NCBI RefSeq assembly: GCF_014697075.1 | Contig: NZ_JACJRE010000070.1 | Coordinates: 1-34,422 of the forward strand | From: Tolypothrix sp. FACHB-123 | GTDB taxonomy: Bacteria > Cyanobacteriota > Cyanobacteriia > Cyanobacteriales > Nostocaceae | Length of the DNA stretch: 34,422 nucleotides | Direction of reading: 5' to 3' | Part shown: positions 17,257 through 26,338 of the stretch, one piece after another | Layout of the letters: each line of letters opens with the position of its first letter | How positions within the stretch are numbered: the first letter of the stretch is position 1 | Notes under the pieces: generated by a model | Told to the model about the DNA's origin: nothing | What the model saw: only the letters and a program-made list of their open reading frames with translations | Databases searched by the model: none | Position numbers and translations under genes: made by a program

Positions 17257-17602
17257 ACTCCAAGTAGAAGAAAATAGAAAATTTGCAGCATAAAAGGTGT
17301 TTATACAAATTTAAATAATGTTTGCGGCACATCAAGATATTCTAGAGGGCATGGCACTGCCTTGCCCCTACCATCTGTCGCATTCTTTTTTCAAATTGCT
17401 ATTAAAATAGTGCCCTGCATTCGATTAATCAATGACGTATGAAGCTTGATAATCTATTTAGCAATGATAGTTAGCATAAGTAAGAAAAAAATTGATTAAC
17501 TTATTCAAACTCTTTGCTCCGAGGATTTTTTAAAACAAATTTTGAGCAATACTTTTTCCTGAGAACACCTTTATATCAGCTTTTTTATGTATTATTATTA
17601 AC
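17257..17602. other. Intergenic region upstream of the membrane-protein gene
   Basis: About 345 bp, AT-rich, holding a dispersed-repeat fragment (GGGCATGGCACTGCCTTGCC, near 17348-17367). I see no gene. Promoter elements could not be assigned with confidence. Confidence 0.5.
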
Positions 17603-18850
17603 TTATTTATTAGCAGCTTCCAACTCTTTTTTAGGTTCGCTGCTAGTGTTTGTACTCTCCATTTGTTCTCGTAAAACTGTAATTTGCGTTACCATAATTT
17701 CTTCTATACCATTAGTTGATATGTTCCCCATCCAATAAATCATCGCTGAAAGAAACAGTTCTTTGAGATAGGCGAAAGAAAAGCTATCTGTCATTATTGC
17801 TATCTGAGTTACCGCCTTTGGTGACAGACGCATCTCTGGTTTTAAGCGATCGTTCCACATTGTAATGTAAGCTTCTCTTACCGAATTATCTGGTAAATCA
17901 AAGTGATACTTCCGATCGAAACGGCTGGGGCGATCGCGTATTGCGGGATCTAGCCTTTCGGGATGGTTGGTACTAGCAATGGTGACAATTCCTTCATTAG
18001 CCGCAAAACCATCTAGTTCATTGAGAAAGAAAGAACGATTTTCGTCAGTTAACAGAGAATCTAAATCTTCTAGGACTAATATACAGGGTGCAGACTGTCT
18101 AGCTTGTTTAAATACTTTGCGAATATTTTCACTATCAGTATTATACTCAGACTTAAAACTCTTGACATACAGACAAGGCTTTTGCATGAGATTAATTAAA
18201 GCTTTGACTGTATGAGTTTTCCCGTTTCCTGGTGAACCGATCAATAAAATTCCCCGTTTCCAAGGTATATCATAAGCCGCATAGGTTGCCTGGGAAGCAA
18301 AGAAGTTAATTAAATCATCTTGAATATCTTGTTTGAGATTCCCATGTAGAATTAAATTATCAAAAGTCGCTGTTTTAATCGATTGAAATAGTTCAGGGTT
18401 TTTATGCCAATAGCCATCTTCAAAAACCAAAACTTCATCGCGAATTTCCGAATTCCAATCACAAACAGCCGTAAAAAATTTTTCTGCTAATTCTTGACTA
18501 TGAGCCAGAATCCAGTAATATCTAGTTTTACAATAGCCTTCTTGCCAACTCATTAATAAAATATCCAGTTGCTGTCCTTGCCATTTGACTGTAAATTCAG
18601 CATTTTCTGTATATTTATATAGCTGATTTTCCATGCCATCCCAAGCAGTAAAAATCTGGTTATGAATGGAAGCATGATGTTGAATTTTGCAGAGATTAGC
18701 TTCGGCATATTTTTCTAAATTGAATGTACCATCGTTACCTTCTAAGAGAAATTTCCGGGGATAAATAGCGGCTAATTCTTGACTAATATGATATGCGATC
18801 GCATTATTCGGCAAACTCAATGATTCTGTAATTAGTTGTTGGATATTCAT
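17603..18850 (-). CDS. AAA ATPase, BCS1-like core, unassigned function
   Basis: A 415-aa protein. The N-terminal half (1-195) is a unique alpha/beta region without recognised motifs; the C-terminal half is an AAA module. Walker A GSPGNGKT is at 205-212, Walker B ILVLEDLDSL at 257-266, and sensor 1 IASTNHPERLDP is followed by arginine-finger candidates DRPSRFDRKY. The 'LEDLD' Walker B and 'PSRFDRKY' are close to BCS1-type AAA proteins, which remodel folded proteins. The C-terminal tail is acidic and basic mixed. A second AAA gene lies upstream on the same strand, 195 bp away. The substrate is not evident; partial similarity to the neighbour suggests they act together. Confidence 0.88.
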   Translation of the reverse strand: MNIQQLITESLSLPNNAIAYHISQELAAIYPRKFLLEGNDGTFNLEKYAEANLCKIQHHASIHNQIFTAWDGMENQLYKYTENAEFTVKWQGQQLDILLMSWQEGYCKTRYYWILAHSQELAEKFFTAVCDWNSEIRDEVLVFEDGYWHKNPELFQSIKTATFDNLILHGNLKQDIQDDLINFFASQATYAAYDIPWKRGILLIGSPGNGKTHTVKALINLMQKPCLYVKSFKSEYNTDSENIRKVFKQARQSAPCILVLEDLDSLLTDENRSFFLNELDGFAANEGIVTIASTNHPERLDPAIRDRPSRFDRKYHFDLPDNSVREAYITMWNDRLKPEMRLSPKAVTQIAIMTDSFSFAYLKELFLSAMIYWMGNISTNGIEEIMVTQITVLREQMESTNTSSEPKKELEAANK

Positions 18851-19045
18851 GCTGATTTATTACTTTTTAATTAAATTTACAAGCTACTACAAAATATTCC
18901 GCATTAATTTCCCAATTGCAGATAAATATTGCCCATGTATCAAGGAAATTTCGGATTCTTATTTTTGATTATTTAATTATTTAAATAACTTATTCGGTGG
19001 GCATTGCCCACCATACTTTATTTATTGGGCTTACCTTTTGCCTTA
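18851..19045. other. Gap between the two AAA ATPase genes, with a short palindrome
   Basis: About 195 bp. GGTGGGCATTGCCCACC at 18996-19012 is a perfect 8-bp palindrome with one central base, placed just past the stop of the upstream AAA gene. It may stabilise or end that transcript, or be a dispersed repeat unit. AT-rich sequence on either side shows no gene. Confidence 0.6.
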
Positions 19046-20248
19046 TTATACAAATTTCTGGGTAAATTCATAAATTAAATCGACTCTTCCTTTGCGTAAC
19101 ATCGCTGGATCTAATCTTTCTGTAGTATTACAAGTCATCAATACTACTAAACGCTGCTTTATTTGCAGCCCAGATTCATCAATTATACTTTGGTATAAAG
19201 TGCCATCTAATAAACTCAAAATATGTTCGGTTTTATTATTATATTGGGCTACTTCATAAGCACGATTTTGGGCTAGATTATCAGCTTCATTAATAATGAT
19301 ACAAATTTGTTCTAAATAACTCGGTGGGACAAAATTCGTAATGGCATCATGATCTAAAATAAAAATTACATAGCCTAAAGGTACTAAAATTTCTTGGGCT
19401 ACGGCCTGTGTCCATGCAGTTTTACCTGTACCCGGTTCGCCATGTACGACAACTGCTAATTGATGTTGATTAAGAATTGATTGCTGTACTGTATCTGTAA
19501 AACTTTGAATATCTGCGGGAAATGTACGAATTGGGAATTGGCTGTTAACCTTACCTACACGACTTTGATAACCGCTTAACATGACTGCTAAATTGTAAGT
19601 CGCTTTGTTAATCAGCGGTGCCATATTTTTGGACATTAAAGTATATTGTTTGCGTCCGCGATCGTAGGGGTCAATTTGCAACCAGATATCATGTTTAGCC
19701 CAATAAGCATAAACAGTATTGATCACATCTATTCTTTCCCAATTAACAAATTTATCTACAGGAAAGTAAAAATCTCGCTCTGAATAATATTGGGTAATAA
19801 TATCAGGACGTTCTAATAAGTTCAAAACTCGCAATACCGTAATTTCTTGCAATCGATTCAGCACATAATCAATAGGAATGCTATTGCGGCTCACAAATTG
19901 CATTATCGGGGTTTCTGTACTTAAAACTTCTTTATAGCGGTTATCTGGAGTTAACGGATCTGGTGTAATATAACTCCAAAACTTTTGGAATTCGCCTCGC
20001 GTATAGTCAGAAGCGACATTTAAGATATTTGCCCACCAACTATAATCTCTTCTGCCTAAAGCATCTGCATAATAACTGGCTAAATTAATAGTTTTCTGAG
20101 TTAACTCCTGGGTATCATGAAAGAGAACTTGCCAGAAAAACCCCCAATCAAAGTCGCGTTGTAATGGACGCCAACCGCTACTCAGGAGGTTTTGACGGTT
20201 GTTATTTGCAGAATTACCTTCGTTACCTCTAAAATCATCAAAAACCAT
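19046..20248 (-). CDS. AAA ATPase with atypical Walker B (NEAD)
   Basis: A 400-aa protein. The first 245 residues are rich in aromatic residues (DWGFFWQVLFHD, RDYSWWANIL) and contain a possible winged-helix-like segment (INTVYAYWAKHDIWLQIDPYDRGRKQYTL). The AAA module follows: Walker A HGEPGTGKT at 269-277 and Walker B CIIINEAD at 316-323, where the usual Asp before Glu is Asn; sensor 1 LMTCNTTERLDPAM and an arginine-finger candidate in RKGRVDLIYEF remain. The Asn may weaken Mg2+ coordination and hydrolysis. It ends soon after the sensor region, lacking a typical lid domain. The start ATG at 20248 is the first in frame. It precedes and probably cooperates with the AAA gene at 17603-18850. Confidence 0.87.
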   Translation of the reverse strand: MVFDDFRGNEGNSANNNRQNLLSSGWRPLQRDFDWGFFWQVLFHDTQELTQKTINLASYYADALGRRDYSWWANILNVASDYTRGEFQKFWSYITPDPLTPDNRYKEVLSTETPIMQFVSRNSIPIDYVLNRLQEITVLRVLNLLERPDIITQYYSERDFYFPVDKFVNWERIDVINTVYAYWAKHDIWLQIDPYDRGRKQYTLMSKNMAPLINKATYNLAVMLSGYQSRVGKVNSQFPIRTFPADIQSFTDTVQQSILNQHQLAVVVHGEPGTGKTAWTQAVAQEILVPLGYVIFILDHDAITNFVPPSYLEQICIIINEADNLAQNRAYEVAQYNNKTEHILSLLDGTLYQSIIDESGLQIKQRLVVLMTCNTTERLDPAMLRKGRVDLIYEFTQKFV

Positions 20249-21085
20249 ATTTTTTTCAGTGTAGCGGTAGTTAAGCTATCTTTAAGTTGACGTAAAAATT
20301 TGCGAAAATGTTTTCTATTATATTCTAATTGCTATTTCTCGACTAATGTCTGTCTAATTAGCACTGCTTAATACTGTCATTTGTTTTTTGTTTTTTTCTT
20401 GGGCAAGACAAATGACCAATCGCAAAGGAGGAGTCAGCTGCGTTAGACTACAGGTAAGTTCCTGGTGAGATGGAAATTATTACCCGACATACAGGTTGTG
20501 GTTATGCTTTGGTGTTGCTCTTGATTTGGCTGCAAGACAGATAATGCAAGCATCTAAATTGTTATGAGCGATCGTTTCATGTATTATATTGTATTATAAG
20601 AGAATACAGGTGTCAAACATTTGGGGATTTTAGCACTAGCTATTTGAGATTAACTATACGTACTGTAGGATTGTAGCTTGGGAATTTGCGATTAATAATT
20701 AACAGCCTCAACCATAAATTAAAAATAGTTGTTTCTGTTTTGTTGTCAAGGGTTAGAGATAGTTACAAGTTAGCTAATTTTAAACTAGTCTGTGGGGAAT
20801 TACCAATAAGGTATATAAAAACACTAGTAATAGATAATTACAATATATATACTTTTTTGTATATTTAAAGATTTTATGATATAAACCTGAAAACATTCTT
20901 TAGTTTTACATATAATTAAGAGGTAAGTGTTATTGTCTAAAACTTAAGTTTTGTATATTCTAACTATTACTGTATTAGGAAATTTTCTCGGTTGAGAAAG
21001 GATTTTACGTGGGTAAATTATCAACGCATATTGTTTTGCAATTTATGAACAACAATGAATCTCGTGTATATCCTGTGGAGAAGAA
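20249..21085. other. 837-bp intergenic region without a recognised gene
   Basis: AT-rich region between divergent genes (AAA gene to the left, receiver gene to the right). It must hold both promoters. The better-balanced segment at about 20415-20560 (GGGCAAGACAAATGACC onward) is less AT-rich than its surroundings and could encode an RNA, but I find no structure that proves it. A 60-codon frame at 20686-20868 has no protein character. A GGAG at 21077-21080 is the ribosome binding site of the receiver gene. Confidence 0.5.
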
Positions 21086-21523
21086 ATGTATTTAAAACAT
21101 TCATTAACAAGCGATAAAAAGCAGCGCCCCTATCAACAGCCTTTAATTTTAGCAGTTGAAGATAATGATGATAATTTGTTGTTGATGGGTTATGCTCTTG
21201 AGTCCCTTGGCTGTAGATTCATTTGTCAATCAGACAGTATTAATACTTTAGTAGTGGCAAAAGAATATCAACCAAATTTGATTATGTTGGATATTTTGTT
21301 GCCTAGTATCAACGGTATTGAGATGGTGCGTTATTTGAAACAAGAACCTTTAACTTGCCACATTCCTGTTGTAGCAGTCACAGCATTAGCTAGCAAAGAT
21401 GATCGAGACAGAATTTTCAAAGCGGGTTTTGACGCTTATTTAAGCAAACCCTACATGATTGATGAATTAGAAGTAGTGATTAATCGTCTACTTTGTCCGC
21501 AACTGGAAATTTATTTGGCTTAA
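21086..21523 (+). CDS. Single-domain response regulator (receiver only)
   Basis: A 145-aa CheY-like receiver with a short N-terminal extension and no output domain. The acidic pocket is in VEDNDDN (24-30), the phospho-acceptor is D69 in LIMLDILLP, the Thr switch is in VTALA, and the conserved lysine is K121 in LSKPY. GGAG lies just before the ATG. It runs convergently towards the two hybrid kinase genes with a gap of only 14 bp, so it is a likely phosphate acceptor or shuttle in the same relay. Output must come from protein interaction, as for cyanobacterial CheY-like and PatA-like systems; the target is unknown. Confidence 0.93.
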   Translation: MYLKHSLTSDKKQRPYQQPLILAVEDNDDNLLLMGYALESLGCRFICQSDSINTLVVAKEYQPNLIMLDILLPSINGIEMVRYLKQEPLTCHIPVVAVTALASKDDRDRIFKAGFDAYLSKPYMIDELEVVINRLLCPQLEIYLA

Positions 21524-21537
21524 TTATTCACTGTTGA

Positions 21538-22668
21538 CTATTCTAAGTTTTTGGGTAAAGTGACTGTAAATACGCTTCCTTGACCTAGTACAGAACTGAT
21601 TCCAATATTACCGCCATGCGCTTCAACAATTCGCTGGGATAAATGCAGTCCTAAACCGCTACCTGAACGTTTGTTTCTACCTTGACGAAATCGCTCAAAA
21701 ATACTTGCTTGGTCTTCTGGCGCAATGCCATACCCTGTATCTTTTACCTCAATGGTAAGATAACCTGAATGTTTGGGTTCATTTGGTTGTTCCGAAAGTG
21801 TAATTTCTACACTTCCTGTATCTGTAAATTTAATGGCATTGCCTACTAAATTACTTAAGACTCTGCGCAATTCTAGGTTATCACCCATAACTACACCTGC
21901 TGTTTCTGCCTGGGGGTCTAATTCATCGGTGTCTAGTTTGAGGATGATATTTTTCTCCATAGCTAAAGGAGTGAGTTCGCTAATCACTTCTTGCGCTGTT
22001 TCTTTAAGATTGCAGCTTTCCCAACTTAAAGTTTTTTTACCCGCTTCAAATCGAGAAACTTCTAACAGGGTATTCACCATTTGCATTAAATTTTGATTAC
22101 TGCGAATCATTACACCGATAGCTTGTTTCATTTCCGGCGAAATTTTACAGAAGGTGTCTTCTATAAATAAATTCAGCATTCGATCGGCGGCTACTAGGGG
22201 TGTGCGTAAATCGTGAGTGAGGCGAGAAACAAAGTCTTCCCGTTGACGCGCCATCTTTTTTTGTTCGTCCAAACTCTGCTTTAAACGCAACAGCGATCGC
22301 ACTCGTGCTAGTAGTTCATCTGTATCAAATGGTTTGCGAATAAAGTCATCAGCACCTACATCTAAACCTTCAACAACGCTAGATTCATGAAAAGCTGTGA
22401 TTAATAGAATGGGAATATAGTTTTTTGTCCCTAAAAGTTCCCGAATCCGACGGGTGACTTCATAACCATCAATCCCTGGCATCATCACATCTAATAAAAT
22501 TAAGTCTGGTGGCGATTGTTCCACTTTTTCTATAGCTGTGATGCCGTCGGATACTAAGTCAATCTCATAGCCCTCACTTTCTAAAATTGTTTGCACCAAA
22601 ATCAGATTATCTATAGTATCGTCAACAGCAAGAATGCGATAAATTCTCGAATTTTCATTAACAGACAT
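21538..22668 (-). CDS. Hybrid response regulator/histidine kinase (REC-HisKA-HATPase)
   Basis: A 376-aa cytosolic protein. The N-terminal receiver has VDDTIDN, phospho-acceptor D60 (LILLDVMMPGIDG) and K112 (FIRKPF). A short helical linker follows (SLRLKQSLDEQKKMARQREDF). The kinase part has the H-box H152 (RLTHDLRTPL), N-box LVGNAIKFTD, G1 box DTGYGIAPEDQ, and G2 box GSGLGLHLSQRI. No sensor or transmembrane region is present, so input arrives through the receiver or by protein contact. This inverted order (REC before kinase) is common in cyanobacteria. The gene follows the one at 22700-24100 by 31 bp and is surely co-transcribed with it. Confidence 0.94.
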   Translation of the reverse strand: MSVNENSRIYRILAVDDTIDNLILVQTILESEGYEIDLVSDGITAIEKVEQSPPDLILLDVMMPGIDGYEVTRRIRELLGTKNYIPILLITAFHESSVVEGLDVGADDFIRKPFDTDELLARVRSLLRLKQSLDEQKKMARQREDFVSRLTHDLRTPLVAADRMLNLFIEDTFCKISPEMKQAIGVMIRSNQNLMQMVNTLLEVSRFEAGKKTLSWESCNLKETAQEVISELTPLAMEKNIILKLDTDELDPQAETAGVVMGDNLELRRVLSNLVGNAIKFTDTGSVEITLSEQPNEPKHSGYLTIEVKDTGYGIAPEDQASIFERFRQGRNKRSGSGLGLHLSQRIVEAHGGNIGISSVLGQGSVFTVTLPKNLE

Positions 22669-22699
22669 AATTGATAACTTAATATTTCTACAATTAACT

Positions 22700-24100
22700 T
22701 TATAAATTGAATTTAGCAGAACTTATTGATACTTTGCCTGATTTTTGATGAGATGAATGTTGGTGTTGGCTAGGTTGATTATGAGAAGTATGAGGCTGTG
22801 GTTGAGATTGGGCTTGGGAGGGATGGGGATTTTCCGCCGAACAAAAAATATAATCTGCTAGTCCATTCAATGCTGCATCATCCAATGCTGAATTTGATGC
22901 TGTTACTTGACGTGGCAATTCAATTCTAAACAATGAACCTACCCCCAACTGGCTCTTGAGAATAATTTTACCACCCATCATTCTGACTAATGAATCTATG
23001 ATTGACAGACCCAAACCCGTACCCGGATATTTCCGAGTAATAGTTTGATCTACCTGACGAAAAGCTTCAAAAATTATTTTGAAGTCCCGCGACGCTATGC
23101 CAATACCTGTATCCCGCACAGTAATTGCTATTTTATTGTGGGGAATTTCATTGACCTCAACCCAAATATTACCAGATTCAGTAAATTTAATCGCATTAGA
23201 AAGTAAATTAATTAAAATTTGTTGGACGCGAGTTGAGTCATTAAAAATCAGGGGATTTGCTAAGTTGATGTCAACGAATAAAGACAATCTTTTAGCTTCT
23301 GCTAAAGACCGGACTTCTGCTACTGTATCTGCAATTATTTTGGGTAAATCAAATAATTCTGGTTTTAATTCAAACCGTCCTGTTTCTAATTTAGAAAAAT
23401 CTAAGACTTCATTTAATAACATCAGTAAATGTTTGCCATTGTTGAGGATACGTTCTACCATATCCTTTTGCTGATGGGTCAGTTGACCAAATTTAGGACG
23501 AAGTAATATTTGAGAAAAGCCAATTATGGCATTCATGGGAGTACGCAATTCGTGGGATATAGTTGCCAAAAACTGCGATTTGAGCCGTGATGCTTCTAAT
23601 AATCTTAAATTTTGGAGATGAATTTGTTGGCGTTGTCTTTCTAGTTCTTGGTGTTGACGAGTTAATTGCTCGTTACTTTCTTGGAGTTGTTGATGAGCTA
23701 AAACTGTCTGCATTTCAGCGCGGTGAATGCGAATTGCATTCCGCAAAACCTGGGAGAGTCTTTCTGGAGATACTCTAGCTTTAGCTACATAATCGGTAGC
23801 ACCTGCTTTCATCAACTCAACAGCGATATGTTCATCACCTAGTCCAGTTAGTACTATTATTGGCACTTGAATTTCTAATGCCCGTAACTTCCGGATCGAG
23901 GTTAAGCCATCTGCATCTGGTAGGCGATAATCCAAAAATACGCAATCGTATTGAGAATTTCTTAGAGTATGGATCGCATCATTGCAGACGCCTACTTCTG
24001 ATAGTTCTAAGGGTACACCTGCTTGAGTCAGGGCACGGCGAACTATCATGCGGTCTACTTCATCGTCGTCTACAATTAATATTTTCAGCGTCTCTTCCAT
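22700..24100 (-). CDS. Hybrid response regulator/histidine kinase with coiled coil and HQPS-rich tail
   Basis: A 466-aa protein. Receiver: VDDDEVD, phospho-acceptor D57 (CVFLDYRLPDADG), K107 in VAKARV, where the usual KP is KA. Residues about 128-172 are a Gln/Glu/Leu-rich coiled coil. Kinase: H183 (ATISHELRTPMNAIIGFS), N-box LLSNAIKFTES, DTGIGIASRD, and GTGLGLSIIDSLVRMMGG. The last 40 residues after the ATPase are an unusual Pro/Gln/His/Ser tail (HPSQAQSQPQPHTSHNQ), likely disordered. It is the first gene of the kinase operon. No transmembrane or sensory domain is present. Confidence 0.94.
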   Translation of the reverse strand: MEETLKILIVDDDEVDRMIVRRALTQAGVPLELSEVGVCNDAIHTLRNSQYDCVFLDYRLPDADGLTSIRKLRALEIQVPIIVLTGLGDEHIAVELMKAGATDYVAKARVSPERLSQVLRNAIRIHRAEMQTVLAHQQLQESNEQLTRQHQELERQRQQIHLQNLRLLEASRLKSQFLATISHELRTPMNAIIGFSQILLRPKFGQLTHQQKDMVERILNNGKHLLMLLNEVLDFSKLETGRFELKPELFDLPKIIADTVAEVRSLAEAKRLSLFVDINLANPLIFNDSTRVQQILINLLSNAIKFTESGNIWVEVNEIPHNKIAITVRDTGIGIASRDFKIIFEAFRQVDQTITRKYPGTGLGLSIIDSLVRMMGGKIILKSQLGVGSLFRIELPRQVTASNSALDDAALNGLADYIFCSAENPHPSQAQSQPQPHTSHNQPSQHQHSSHQKSGKVSISSAKFNL

Positions 24101-25519
24101 CGGCTTTTATTTTCGCTGTCAGATACAGGTTGATGTTTGGCATTACCGTTTTCAGAATGTTCAGTTAATTCATTTTTAATTTGAGACTGGGTAATGCTCG
24201 CTAATGTGTAATATGTTATTATTCACCAGCTTTGCTGTTAATTCCCAACCTCCAATTAAAAAATTATGTGTCTACTAAGTTGGCAAGGGTTGACTCTGGT
24301 AATTTAAAATTTTAAAATTTCAATGATAAACTATTTCACTTGAGTATTTCATATTATATTAATTACTTGATTAGAGATTTAGTTGATGTAATTCATGGTG
24401 TTTTCTAGCTAATTGAGTTAACTTATTTGTATATAAGTATTAACAACCTATTTACAGTAGAGTTAGCTTATGGAAAACTAGAAATCATCGAAAACTCCAT
24501 CTAAATTTCTCCGTAATGATTAGTAATTAACAAATAGTTAGTTATTAACCCTCCATAGCAAACGCAGCCGATACACAGTAAAATCAACTACTGGCATCCA
24601 GCTACAACCCAATTCTAAATAAGCATGTGAGATCCTGTCCTCAGTCATTGGTCTGAGTTGCATTCTAACCATTATGTACCATAAGCTTGAGTATTTTTGC
24701 TCATCAGGTTGCTTGGCTTCTGGTGCGTCTTCTGCGCCAACGATTGCGCTCAGCCAATAAAGCGAGGGAATTGATTATTCAGTAATGGTACCTCCTGCGG
24801 TTGCCACAAGGCTAATGACGCTCGCCAATTGCTAGAGTTTGGCAGAATGCAATAATTTTATGATTTGCTTTTTCAACAACAATGTCGCAATCATCATTTG
24901 TGGTGGGGAGGTCAATATTTTGGTTGACAATACCTTGCGAGCATCGTTGAATTTTGTCTCTAGCTATTTTATGTTTATGATTTTTTAAATTTTCCATTTA
25001 GTTTAAAGTTTTGATAACAAAAATAAGCCCCTCATAATGCATTTATAAAAACTGAATAGTTTATCGTGAAGACAATCTAAAGTCCCGAATCTTGAATAAA
25101 TATTAAATCTTAAACCCCAAGCACCTCAAGCCAAGATACCATACACAGCAGTTACTTTGCCAAGAAAGACCCCCTATTGCCAACTGCGTTACCATGCTTG
25201 CTGACTCCGCTGGCCCGGCTTGATGAGCCAATATGTAAATTAATGTATTTTCACTGAATCAACCTGATGAGTAATAATCTCTTTGAATCAAGACACCAGA
25301 ACACAAAAAGCATGATTATGTCTTAATATTTCAAATTTTCTCCTAAAATATCCATACATCTCTGGCTAGATTTTTACATCTACCAAGAACTGAAATTAGT
25401 AAATTTATTATTTCTATCGGTGGATGCACCGTAGTGTAAATATCATCTATCTTTGGTTTGGTAAAAAGAAATAAAGAGCTTACATAAGTTAGTATTTTCC
25501 AAACTGGAGCCAAAAAAAC
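24101..25519. other. 1.4-kb gene-poor region
   Basis: The longest stretch without a convincing gene. 24101-24540 is very AT-rich; 24560-24830 is more balanced and less repetitive; 25100-25240 again is more balanced. I see no tRNA, riboswitch, or tandem repeat. It contains the upstream regions of the kinase operon (left) and the NarL-type regulator (right), so regulatory RNA or an old pseudogene is possible. One 61-codon frame is listed separately. Confidence 0.5.
24812..24997 (-). CDS. Possible small protein, 61 aa (weak)
   Basis: An ATG-started frame (MENLKNHKHKIARDKIQRCSQ...) with mixed polar composition, two cysteines and no repeats. No ribosome binding site is seen upstream. The amino-acid mix is more protein-like than other short frames in this gene-poor region, and it could be the remnant of a longer gene, but I recognise no family. 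Confidence 0.2.
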   Translation of the reverse strand: MENLKNHKHKIARDKIQRCSQGIVNQNIDLPTTNDDCDIVVEKANHKIIAFCQTLAIGERH

Positions 25520-26251
25520 GTGAGCGTTGCAATGAGTGAAATTAGCATTATTTTAATTGAGGATCACGATCTCACCCGCATGGGGCTAAGAGCGGCACTC
25601 CAATCTCAGACAGGAGTAAAAGTGATTGGGGAAGCGGCAAATGCTACCCAAGGATTGAAACTTTTAGAAACGGCGAAGCCAGATGTAGCTGTGGTAGATA
25701 TTGGCTTACCGGATATGGATGGCATTGAACTTACCCGCAAATTTAAACGTCAGCAAGCGGAAACTGGCCAAGCCACCAAAATTCTCATCCTGACAATGGA
25801 TCATACAGAAGATGCCGTACTTGCTGCTTTTGCGGCTGGAGCGGACTCTTATTACATGAAAGAGACGAGCATCACTAGATTAACAGAAGCGATTCAAGCA
25901 ACTTATACTGGTAACTCTTGGATCGATCCTGCGATCGCAAACGTAGTTTTACGGAAAATGCGTCAAGGTTTGCCAGGAGAAGCTGCTAACAGTGATAAAC
26001 CAAAGACTGTGAAAATAGAAGCTTTGGCATCAGAGTACGAGCAAGTTTTAGAAACCTACCCCTTAACCCAACGGGAACTCGAAATTTTGGAATTAATTGT
26101 TGCTGGGTGCAGTAACGGACAAATTGCCGAAAAACTCTACATCACAGTTGGTACAGTTAAAACCCACGTCCGTAACATCCTTAATAAACTCTGCGCTGAT
26201 GACCGTACCCAAGCTGCGGTTCGCGCCTTGCGTTCGGGTTTGGTGGGATGA
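25520..26251 (+). CDS. NarL/FixJ-family response regulator (REC-LuxR HTH)
   Basis: A 243-aa DNA-binding response regulator. Receiver: EDHDLTR, phospho-acceptor D60 (VAVVDIGLPDMDG), switch Thr in LTMDH, lysine in YMKET. The C-terminal LuxR helix-turn-helix spans about 178-235 (LTQRELEILELIVAGCSNGQIAEKL, then TVGTVKTHVRNILNKL). The GTG at 25520 has GGAG 11 bp upstream; the ATG at 25532 (MSEISIILIEDHD) is an equally plausible start by family comparison. It is the only two-component protein here with a DNA-binding output and could be downstream of the kinases 1.4 kb away, though that is inference. Confidence 0.94.
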   Translation: MSVAMSEISIILIEDHDLTRMGLRAALQSQTGVKVIGEAANATQGLKLLETAKPDVAVVDIGLPDMDGIELTRKFKRQQAETGQATKILILTMDHTEDAVLAAFAAGADSYYMKETSITRLTEAIQATYTGNSWIDPAIANVVLRKMRQGLPGEAANSDKPKTVKIEALASEYEQVLETYPLTQRELEILELIVAGCSNGQIAEKLYITVGTVKTHVRNILNKLCADDRTQAAVRALRSGLVG

Positions 26252-26298
26252 GGACGCACTTCGACTCCGCGCACTTCGACTCCGCTCAGTGCGCAGGG

Positions 26299-26333
26299 GA
26301 GAAAACAACTGACAACTGACAACTGACAACTGA
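26299..26333. repeat. Heptamer array (ACTGACA)
   Basis: Four to five 7-bp units of ACAACTG between the regulator and the next gene. Just upstream, 26258-26284 carries a twofold CACTTCGACTCCGC direct repeat. Confidence 0.9.
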
Positions 26334-26338
26334 CCAAT

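Noticed and set aside
20686-20868. 60-codon plus-strand frame
   Set aside because: AT-rich, Asn/Ile/Lys/Tyr composition as expected from random AT-rich sequence; no ribosome binding site.
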